A stretch of 64,000 nucleotides of DNA from Chlorophyllum brunneum (Eukaryota > Basidiomycota > Agaricomycetes > Agaricales > Agaricaceae), in assembly GCA_963576785.1 (NCBI GenBank), contig OY756140.1, positions 4,030,001 to 4,094,000 of the forward strand. The letters are read 5' to 3'. Below are positions 56,084 through 64,000 of the stretch, one piece after another. The first letter of the stretch is position 1, and each line of letters begins with the position of its first letter. Below the pieces are notes generated by a model that searched no databases, was not told the DNA's origin, and saw only the letters and a program-made list of their open reading frames with translations. The translations under genes and the position numbers were made by a program.

Positions 56084-58411
56084 CTACTCTAAACTCTCAC
56101 CACCACCCCTCTTGGCCTTCTCATAACACTCCAACGTAACAGAAGCCATAAATCCAGGCAAACACTGCTCATTATCAATCCAATATCTCATCAAACTCGG
56201 TACATCCTGTGGTCCACCTTCACCTTGCGCAACAAGTTGCATCTTCACATCTCCTCCTCCAATCGTACCCCCACTTCCAGTAGTAGGTTGAAAAACAAAA
56301 GACGCATTAAGATCAAAAATGGAAGTAACACGTACTTGACCATTTGGATAAAATGCGAGTTTGACACCTAGAATGGAAGTAATGGCTTCACGGAATTCAG
56401 CGGATTTGGATGTGAAGACTTGTTGAAGACGGAGGAGACGTTTTTCTTTTTGGGTGAGTGTTTGTTCGAGGGATGTTACTGAGGATTGGAGGAGATCGTA
56501 TGATACGCGTGGAACGAGTTCTTCTCCTGATACTGGATTAGATGATGTTGTGGTTGTGGTGGAGGGAAGGGATGTTTCGAGGTCGTGTAGACGTTGAAGT
56601 AGCGCAGTATTTTCTTCTTTGAGTTTATCCATTGTTGCTTGTCGGAGGTCGAACCATTGTTGTTCAGGATTATCTGCGAGTTGTAGAACACGTTTTCCGG
56701 GTGGTACATGACGACCACCCGCGATCTCTCCGCTAAGTTCGAAGAGTTCCTGTTCTAGCTTGTCGATTGTCTCGAGGTGTTGAACGTTCTCCTTTTGAGA
56801 TTCCTCGAGTTCGGAACGGAGTTGCGCAAGTTGGTCGAGAATATCTCGGGAGGGTTTCGAGGGAGAAAAAGGGATAATGGTGGTCGCGGTATCGAGCGCG
56901 GCTTTATATTCCTCCAGTAACGACTCGACTTCCTTTATTCGCTCAACCTTCATCTCGTCAATTCTCACGTCATCCATCTGTGCCTCTTCGGACTCGTAGC
57001 TTTTGACCAACGCCTTTAAAAATCCGACTTCACGTTCGGCTAATCGTGCTCGTGTATCGGCCTTTCGCGTTTCGTCGCGTAATCTCTTGGCCGCTTCTTT
57101 CAGTTCTGCAGTCTCGGCAGAAGAAGAGGAAATGAGGTCGTTGAGGGATGCGTTTGTTGATTCTAGGGTACGTAAAGATGCGAGGGTCGAACCGTGTTGT
57201 TCGAGGAGGGAGGCGTGTTGGAGACGAAGTTGTGTGAGAGTTTGCGTTTGAGAGATTGTGGGTGTAGCGTTTTTGGAGGGTGTGGATGGCGGCGACGACG
57301 GGATTTGAAGAGCGTTCGAGGCCCTGAAAGGCGCGGTTAGAGAGAAAATATAACGCAGGTGATAAGAGGGAACGAACCACTGTTCGCGTTCGGCTTGGGA
57401 CGCCTCGAGTTCTGCTTCTAGCCGGGCAACTTTCTGTCTAAGCGAGTCGGTGTATTGCAATTTGAGTTCGAGACTACGGTTTTGTTCACGTAGGACTTCG
57501 ACGCTAGTTTGTCGGTCACGAAGCACGGTGACCTCGGAAGTGAGCTTCGCGTTCGTGCCTTCCACTTTCCTCAGATATTCGGCCTGTTTCCTCAATTCCT
57601 CCCGAACAACGCCCATGTCGCTTTCATCGTTGGCTTGCTGTGCCAAAGTATCTTTCGCGGCTTGTAATTCGTCGAGTTGGTCTTGAAGCAAGTGAATGGT
57701 GTCAAGACGTGAGGCTGCAAGAATATCGGAAGCCTTGAGATCCTCTGACACGAGGTCAACCCGAGACACGAGCGACGAGTTGAGGGACTTGAGCTGTGAG
57801 AGTTCCTGGGTAGAAGCGAGCGTATGTTGAGAATGGGAATGTTGTAGGTCGGTGAACTCCTCTTCAAGACCTGACAGCTGAGCTCGAAGGGATTTGAGCT
57901 CAGCATCCGTGCGTTTCTAACTCACGGCGAACACCATAACGTCAGCGGATAGGAGAACGAATATTGCCAGATAGAACTGACTTTCTCTGTATCATATTCC
58001 CCTGCTTCGCGTTCCCGCGCTGCTCGTTCCTCCTTTTCTCTGTCGGCATAATGTCGCCGATCCCGTTCGAGTCTTTCAATAAGAAGCTCTTTCTCGCGGA
58101 GCTTTGTTTCGACCTCTATACGCGCCGTTTGTGCTTGAAGGAGTTGCCGTTCAAGTGATGCATGGGAAATACTATTCGTAAATAACTGTGTTCGTTGGTG
58201 TCGCTTAGCAGCGGAGAATTGTGGATCTGGTGAAAGCTCCATTCAGTGAATTTATAGCGGTTATTACAAGCGACATACCGCGTTCGAGTTCAGCTGCAAG
58301 AGAATCACGTTTGACTGCAGTCACCCTTGGCCGTGTCGTTGTGGGTAAAGACGTCGACGCTGTTGAGCGCGGCGTCCGACGATTTCTGCCGACGTTCTCG
58401 TCGTTGTTCAT
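56084..58411 (-). CDS. MAD1: Spindle assembly checkpoint protein Mad1
   Basis: Long coiled-coil protein that recruits Mad2 to unattached kinetochores. The first exon starts at 58411 (MNNDENVGRNRRTPRSTAST), followed by SAAKRHQRTQLFTNSISHAS. Continuous heptad-type coiled coil follows (LREKELLIERLERDRRHYAD; KVEGTNAKLTSEVTVLRDRQ). The Mad1 hallmark AGGRHVPPGKRVLQLADNPE is present, and just after it comes the coiled coil that precedes the globular head. The C-terminal RWD-like head contains YDLLQSSVTSLEQTLTQKEK, LRLQQVFTSKSAEFREAITS and SILGVKLAFYPNGQVRVTSI. A canonical R-L-K motif was not clearly seen in my reading. Introns are few and short. Length of roughly 700 residues is normal. Confidence 0.92.
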
Positions 58412-58507
58412 GTTGCTGCTGCACAGGCGAGCTGACGCGCCAAATAAACCCAAACTCGGAGTCAAGATGTTGCCAAACAGAAAAAAATAAAAATATCTCC
58501 TCCCAGG

Positions 58508-58605
58508 CAGGTATTCACTCTCGAAGAGTCTACCGTTGGAAAGCCCTTGCCGGACACTTTCGAATGAACCCGGAATTATATTGAGATACAGAGTCCATCC
58601 CATGT
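58508..58605. repeat. Degenerate direct repeat flanking Mad1
   Basis: About 98 bp from ggcaggtattcactc onward resembles 55815-55912. Shared words include caggtat, gaaaagccct/gaaagccct and cactttcgaat, in the same order and orientation, and similarity is roughly 70 percent by eye. The two copies bracket Mad1. Confidence 0.5.
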
Positions 58606-58647
58606 TATCCCTCGGCGATCAGGTATGGCCAGAAACGCGTTCAGGTT

Positions 58648-58735
58648 TTTCATTTTGAGAAGTTGAAATGAACACAGGAAAGTGTTGCGGTTGTAGCGAA
58701 TTTCTGAATTGTAGAGGATAATGAGAGGAATGCAG
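58648..58735 (+). pseudogene. Relic of the small-protein gene at 23319-23878
   Basis: The stretch reads FHFEKLK, stop, TQESVAVVANF, stop. It aligns with YFEKLKRAQESAAVVANLLG at the 3' end of the small-protein gene. Two stop codons and isolation from the rest of the gene show it is a dead fragment. Confidence 0.7.
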
Positions 58736-59180
58736 CTGAGGAACATACCCTGTCGATCATAAGTAGTAGCATAGGTGTTCGTGTTTATGATCCATAGATG
58801 TGAGTCGTTGTTGTGTGCACCCAGGGCGAGGTGGCGTCCGTAGGATATAATGAACGTCTCGTATTGATTATGGGCGTGGTAAGCAGTTCACCATATCCAA
58901 CCTCTACTCCCACAGCACACACAATTGTGTCGAGGTCCCGGCTTCGGTCCCCCCCTGACCACTGTGTCTCTTTAGACTAAAAATCCGGCCCTCGGGCTCA
59001 ACGGAGTACTGTACTGTGTAGTCCGCGATCTCCTACGCGGATGGTCACAGGTGAAATGACGAGTCCAAGATTTCGGATCATCATATTCAGAAATCTTTAG
59101 CTACTGCTACTTCTACAATTTGAAAAAAAAACGATCCTGTTATGTCAGTCTTCAATAACCTGATGGCTTTGTAGGGTCAA
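58736..59180. other. Intergenic region
   Basis: No gene seen between the relic and the 3' end of 2OG copy 3. Confidence 0.4.
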
Positions 59181-60667
59181 TCAAATGTTAATGAAAATTC
59201 CTGTAAATCTTTCAAGATTCCCCCCTAAGTCAGGAATCTCCTCAGGACGCGCAATCGTCGCAACAACGCAAAGGTGGTGATAGAAATACTTGAAGGTGGG
59301 TTCGTTTCCATAGGCTAATCCAAGGGACTTGTCAACATACTCCGCTTTCGGCTCCGTGACCCATTCTACGGGGAGGGATCGATAATTAGGATCCTGTTGA
59401 TAGTAATCGTACCAGGAGCTCTCTGTATCTGTAACCTGATCTTTGGGTTGATCCCATATCAAGAACGGTTCATTGTTGAATATGTTCTCGAGCGAGTCAT
59501 TATCCTCCCACCCATGCACACTTTGGTCGATGTTGATAATAGTCTTGGACAACACACGAAAGGGACATATTTCATCCGCTGTGGTCGCATTTTCGGAATA
59601 GAGTAGGTAGAATTCGAAATCGATCTCGAGGTCTGAGAGAGTGCGGATGAGAGTTGCATCTGATCCTTTGAAATTCAGTTTTCCGGGACGCAAGATCGCA
59701 GATTCAAAAGGATACGCATGTTCAAGACCGAATCCAAGGAAAGGATATGCCCGTCGTATGGCCTTGTCGTCGAGACAAGCTTCGAGAGCGGTCTCGAACG
59801 GATGCTCGGGTCGAGAGCTGATGGGAGTTTGAAAAATCGGAGCACCCTTCGCGGGGTCAAAGTAGATATTGTATGTAATAGTGACTCGGTGTCCAGATTT
59901 GACCAGGGCTACTTCATGTTCAACGTCACTGAAGAATGCGATATACGCAGCAGATGGAGCTGAGGTTTTTTTCAGTAAAGCGGATCCGTTAAACGTGTGC
60001 TCGCGACCACGGTGTCTGAGAAGCAGGTCCCCTCCCTCGTGCGAGAATGGCAACACGACAACAAGGGAGCCGAACATATCTTGGTTGCGTGGAGTATCTT
60101 GGTGCGCTTTGAAGAACGACCCTTCTCCTGCAGTATTCCCATAGTCAGCTCCATCGAGTCCGTAAGAAAAACTTCATACCATATACGTTGAGCTTGTACA
60201 GCTCGAAGCCGATACCCTTGTCGAGGGATTGCCAGTGAAAGAGGCCCGAAGCGATCTTCTCCGTAAACGCCCCATTGTCAGGGTTGAATCCCCAAAGGAA
60301 GTTGCCTGCATCGAGTTTTCCTGCTTTGCGGTATGTCAAGTCCAACACGTCCTTCTGGCCACGGCCAAAGGTGGCCGGTTGACAGGCACCACTGAGGTCT
60401 TCTGCTTGGGCGGCAGAGGTGGTGGAACACAAATCTATAGCACTGAAACACGTTGGGCGATGACCGATACAATGACCAAAGTAGGACTTACCCTGGTGTC
60501 CCGTCTTGTCGCTTATAGAAGAGAGAGGATTCGGAAGGTGTAAGAGGAACCACTCCGGATACCCAAGGTTCGAGGAGAACGTCTTTACTAGTGAGAGCAG
60601 AGCGTAGAAGGTCAATAGTACCCTCTATCTCAGTGGGAGGTACACGAAGCTCGTTGATCTTGGTCAT
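59181..60667 (-). CDS. 2OG-Fe(II) oxygenase (prolyl-4-hydroxylase-like), copy 3
   Basis: Intact paralogue of copy 1, about 461 residues. Exons 60667-60492, 60442-60180 and 60127-59181 have the same phases as copy 1. I start at MTKINELRVPP (60667), which aligns with the other copies; a Met two codons earlier exists. Key motifs are ACQPATFGRGQKDVLDLTYR, GSFFKAHQDTPRNQDMFGSL (HxD iron ligands), AYIAFFSDVEHEVALV (distal His) and GHRVTITYNIYFD (2OG-binding Arg). The C-terminal block is AYGNEPTFKYFYHHLCVVAT. It lies 30 kb from copies 1 and 2, with its own relic at 61504-61620. The active site looks complete; the substrate is unknown. Confidence 0.9.
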
Positions 60668-61308
60668 TGGCATGTGGAATAGGGTACTTTGACTGATCCA
60701 GCTTGTTTAAATATTTGAATATTGAGGGTTTCCCTGTGGTTCATCTGAGTCAGATTTCCATTCTGGGGTATACCTACCTTGAGGCTCGAGGTGCTTTTTG
60801 AGCAAGAAATGCATACGGTGAAATGACTCGTCCACATATTACTCACTGACAGGAAAGCTCGGCTCCATCAAGAAAGTTCCCATCCTTGCCTCCAGGTTTT
60901 GATCACAATCATCGAAACGTAAAATAGGTAGAGTTTTCTGTCAACACAAGCGCCGAGGGTATGCGAAAAAGCAGAGTCGAGGAGGAGTGGGGAAACATGT
61001 TGGGGTAATCGACTGAATCTGAGGGTACCGAATTTATTCCCCAGGTAGTGGTGCGTACTTGTTGACTTCGTCGGCGCAGCGCCGCCCCCAATTTCATGAC
61101 GAGATGCCTTAGATATCCTGAGTATGATAGTGTGGTTGCGTTTCTACTTGACTGTTATGAGGATGTATTTAGATGCCACATCCATTCTCATGCAGCTATT
61201 CGCCAATGGTAGCGTTGCAGAGGCTCATGTCTACTACAAGTCTACCATGATAAGCCCAACACAAAAGTCAAGCGCTCCTAGGAGGCGCAAGTGATGTAGG
61301 TATATCAA
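60668..61308. other. Promoter side of 2OG copy 3
   Basis: No gene seen. The proximal part should contain the promoter of copy 3. Confidence 0.35.
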
Positions 61309-61395
61309 CATCTGCTGAACCGTTGTCCTCATGATCAGCCTCGATTCTAGCCATAAGATCATCACTACATAACTTGTATGCACGCTGCATGGTTG
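61281..61395 (-). repeat. Direct repeat, left copy (coding-like tail)
   Basis: On the minus strand it reads MQRAYKLCSDDLMARIEADH and continues to a stop. It matches 61794-61905 (YNLCSDELMARLEAED). Both copies are in the same orientation and look like the 3' end of one gene, duplicated. Confidence 0.6.
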
Positions 61396-61503
61396 ACGAT
61401 TAACCCAAACTGTCTAGCCAATATAAGAACTCCAAAAATGAGAAGTTGAGGACGCTTTGAGCTTTCCTTTAAGTGATGTTTAAACCACTGCTTCTACATA
61501 CTG

Positions 61504-61620
61504 ATGATCGAGATAAACAAGCTTCACATACCCGTTGAGACGGACGAGCGCACTACTCTCACCATGAAAGAAAGAATTCTCCTCGAACTTTGGACATCGG
61601 AAGTGAGTCCTCTCACCCTC
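61504..61620 (+). pseudogene. 2OG oxygenase N-terminal relic
   Basis: Starts MIEINKLHIPVETDERTTLT and continues LLELWTSEVSPLT. This matches the N-terminus of copy 3 (MTKINELRVPP, VLLEPWVSGVVPLT), in opposite orientation to copy 3. The family sequence ends after the first exon equivalent, so it is a fragment. Confidence 0.65.
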
Positions 61621-61793
61621 CGAATGCGTTTCTGCTTGACTGATATGTACATATATTCAAGGGAGGCGCCCAGATACTACACCCCCCTCGTTGTACACAG
61701 ACAACTCTTCGCCGCCCGCACGTCACCGAGGATCACGTCAACCATCGTAAACCCAACCCTCAAAGTCGAGTGCTCCTGGGAACAGTAAACGAT

Positions 61794-61905
61794 CTATTCA
61801 GCTGTGACCTGTCGCTCGACATCTGTTGAGCCGTTGTCCTCAGCCTCAAGTCTAGCCATAAGCTCATCGCTACATAAATTGTAAATTTCAGCCAATAGAT
61901 TTCGA
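61794..61905 (-). repeat. Direct repeat, right copy (coding-like tail)
   Basis: Reads LVRNLLAEIYNLCSDELMAR and then LEAEDNGSTDVERQVTAE to a stop on the minus strand. It directly follows the gene at 61924-62562 and may be its true last exon, though I found no splice that joins it in phase. Partner of 61281-61395. Confidence 0.55.
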
Positions 61906-61923
61906 ACAAGGATCAACACTCAA

Positions 61924-62562
61924 CTAGAGTTTGCGACCCTGTTTACGAACCTCTATCCAGCCAATTTCCTCCGGTTGCCAGGGGTCGTGGCGGTCGAAAT
62001 ACCATCTCGGTCGAACACACGGTTCCAATCCCAATGCTTCCTTCACCATCGATATCACCTCTTCTTCTTCTTCGACAACGAGCGCCTCGTCGTCCATAGT
62101 GTAATTGGTATAGAGCGCAACCGTTAAAAAGTAGTCCGTTGTTGCCGGATATGGGCGCGCCAGCTTGAGGTGGCACCAAACATGTTCTGACAGGTGCTCT
62201 ATTGCAACATCAAGAGTATCTGGTGATACCTTGTTCGGCTGCAAGCGATAGTTGTACTGGTTGAGACCATGCCTTTCCGCGTAAGCATATATCACGGGAT
62301 GGTCGGCAGGAATTGCATAATGAAGGAGCGGTGGATTTGGGTTGTCCTCTGTGACTGTATACTCGTCGGGTAATTCGTCCATGGGGCATCGAGGAGCAAA
62401 GCGGTGGAGGAGTTCCTACAAGGCCAGGTTCGCCGTGTGGAAGATAGAAGACGAAAGAATGGGACGTACTAGTCTTCTTCCTACAGGATAGCACTTGGTG
62501 AAGATTTGACCAGGCTCAAGAATGCCGAGGCGCAGCAATTGGGCTTCGGATGGGGTTTGCAT
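61924..62562 (-). CDS. Unassigned protein, two exons
   Basis: Exon 1 starts at 62562 (MQTPSEAQLLRLGILEPGQI) and is joined in phase through AGACTA|GTACGT ... TTGTAG|GAACTC. This gives RRLELLHRFAPRCPMDELPD. The second exon is hydrophilic and acidic (EALVVEEEEEVISMVKEALG) and reads WYFDRHDPWQPEEIGWIEVR near the stop. No domain is recognised, nor a signal peptide or membrane segment. The coding-like stretch immediately downstream (61905-61794) may belong to it. Splice fit and protein-like composition support a real gene. Confidence 0.65.
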
Positions 62563-62812
62563 TGGATGTGAGTTATGGTTTAAGAAGAGGAGGAACCAAC
62601 ATACCATGTGTGAACAATGCCACGGCACGTGACACCTTTCACGCTCAGCTGTAAGGAGCGCCCACTTGACCGTAAGATAACCGTAAGATAACTTGTCAAA
62701 TCCAGAACAATCAAATCATGTGTGTCATCATGTCCGATGTCATCTCTTTAAACGAGATAAGGACAACCTACCGCCGCCACCCTCCGAGCTGCAACCCCAC
62801 CATAATTCAGCC
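62563..62812. promoter_or_regulatory. Divergent promoter region
   Basis: A 250-bp gap between two divergently transcribed genes. A tandem ccgtaagataa repeat (about 62670-62691) is present and might be a regulatory element. Confidence 0.35.
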
Positions 62813-63994
62813 ATGTCTGCCCCTCCTGAGACGGTCTTTGTGGTTTGTTAATCTGCGCACCCATCTATTACAATCTATTCTCACCCTTTCCCATAGCCAG
62901 GAATCTCTTCATCCGACACATTCTACAGGTATCTTGGGGCGCTTTTGGATTACGCCTATAAAACTGGGCCTTACGAGAGTTCACTCTATGGAGCACTGAG
63001 CTTCATCCTCACATCCTTCTGCACTTCTGCATCAGTCTCATCAAAATGGTCTAGCGACTTGTATTTGGGTTCCTTCCCCCAAAAAGACTTTAGGACAGCG
63101 GAAGGGTTTCGGATTCCCGACTTTACTGTACTTGTCCTCCAACATCAACAATTCGCCACCAATCACCTAGAAAAAGACATTGCGGAGATGGGTGTTTTTA
63201 TCTGGGAGATTAAACGCTATCCTACTAAGAATACAGATTGGTTTGGGATACGAAGGGTTGAGCCAGACATCCTTATGGATGAATTCGTTCAACATGTCCT
63301 CCAAATCCAGGCACAAGCAGCACACGCGAGGGAGAAATTTGGTCACCGGCGCATTTTCGCTTTCTTAACTGTTGATGTCTGGTTTGTACTCCTCGCTTCC
63401 CCGGTGGCTCTGAGGATCCACGCGGCGAAGGAAATAGCCGAAAACCCAAACCCGATCACGACGAACCATCTGTTCCCGATTGCCTGCTTGGACCACTCCC
63501 CATATTTAATAGGGAACGTGTGGCGTTTACTCCCGAATTCCTCAGAGCATTCGAACTCTGTCTTGAAGGTCTTGGGGATGTGGTCGTAAAATTAGACTCG
63601 CTCTTCACTCCGTCCGCAGGAACATCATATGCTCGCGCTGAGGTAGGTTGAAACCACATCTCGTTCATCAAATACTGAGACAAATGTATTGTAGGCAGCG
63701 GCGGCAAAATTCAGGGAAAAATACAAAGAAGCATTACGGAGAGAACAAATAGAAACCAAATATGCCTTGGGCGAAGAAGACACTGACGAGCGATCTACAA
63801 GAGGCACTGTATCCGACTCCACAGACCCAGAGAAGCAGCAACACCCTGCTGCAGTCCCCGGTGATCTGCATCATCTTATGACAAGCCCAGACAAGACGCG
63901 GTCTCGTGCCAAAGCACAGAAGCCTCCAAGGGACGGACCGACGACTCGTTCAACATCTTGTCAACAGGTGGTGTGTATTCCCTCTTGCGGGTAG
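62813..63994 (+). CDS. Unassigned Agaricomycete protein, frameshifted, reaching the window edge
   Basis: The start at 62813 gives MSAPPETVFV. It is spliced by a 54-nt intron (62843-62896) to PGISSSDTFYRYLGALLDYA and YKTGPYESSLYGALSFILT. That opening is conserved in a family of basidiomycete proteins of unknown function that I recognise by pattern only. The core reads FRIPDFTVLVLQHQQF, GVFIWEIKRYP and IFAFLTVDVWFVLL. At about 63395 the frame shifts by one base: the following, clearly coding part (FPGGSEDPRGEGNSRKPKPD, TPEFLRAFELCLEGLGDVVV) is in the next frame. After an intron, AAAAKFREKYKEALRREQIE leads into a Lys/Glu-rich tail. A stop occurs at 63994, but a donor at CAG|GTGGTG could extend the gene beyond the window. 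Confidence 0.6.
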
Positions 63995-64000
63995 CAACAC

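Overview
The window is nuclear DNA from a filamentous fungus, most likely an Agaricomycete (Basidiomycota). Nearly every gene is broken by short GT-AG introns of about 45-90 nt. The gene content is basidiomycete-typical: a DUF6534-type membrane protein, multi-pass membrane proteins with the DKSKGD signature, a 2OG-Fe(II) oxygenase family, degenerate kinase-fold proteins and a small cysteine-rich secreted protein. I cannot name the species. I assembled the spliced models by hand from donor and acceptor sites, reading phase and family motifs.

Layout. 0.2-3.9 kb: a decayed METTL21-like methyltransferase (copy A), joined to the 3' half of a FAD monooxygenase, then a damaged membrane-protein paralogue. 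4.5-11.1 kb: the eIF2alpha kinase GCN2 (minus strand). 11.4-13.2 kb: a broken kinase-fold gene. 13.4-17.2 kb: the intact methyltransferase and intact membrane protein (copy B). 18.1-19.4 kb: a secreted class 3 lipase with a 15-nt micro-exon. 20.7-22.6 kb: a DUF6534-like membrane protein. 23.3-29.1 kb: a small unassigned protein, a membrane-anchored J-domain protein, and 2OG oxygenase copies 1 (intact), 2 (broken) and a relic. 30.7-31.8 kb: a probably mitochondrial thioesterase. 33.1-35.8 kb: two proteins of unknown role. 36.9-41.3 kb: checkpoint kinase Chk1, then a cytochrome P450. 43.1-45.5 kb: a C2H2 zinc-finger gene and a GDSL esterase lacking a visible block I. 46.2-49.1 kb: a kinase-fold protein with eroded catalytic motifs and a small secreted protein. 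49.7-52.9 kb: methyltransferase pseudogene plus intact membrane protein (copy C). 53.5-54.9 kb: a broken and an intact C2H2 gene. 56.1-58.4 kb: spindle-checkpoint protein Mad1. 59.2-61.8 kb: intact 2OG oxygenase copy 3 and a relic. 61.9-64.0 kb: two unassigned genes, the last one running to the window edge.

The housekeeping genes (GCN2, Chk1, Mad1, J-protein, thioesterase) sit in a matrix of locally duplicated families in different states of decay. These are methyltransferase/membrane-protein units (three), 2OG oxygenases (three near-full copies and two fragments) and C2H2 genes (three). I saw no transposon ORF, tRNA, rRNA or CRISPR array. No gene set forms an obvious pathway cluster. The most distinctive structures are the zinc-finger genes whose introns repeatedly split fingers just before the first zinc-binding His, the truncated-but-spliceable monooxygenase fused to a methyltransferase relic, and the GDSL and kinase-fold proteins that keep their folds but lack key catalytic motifs.
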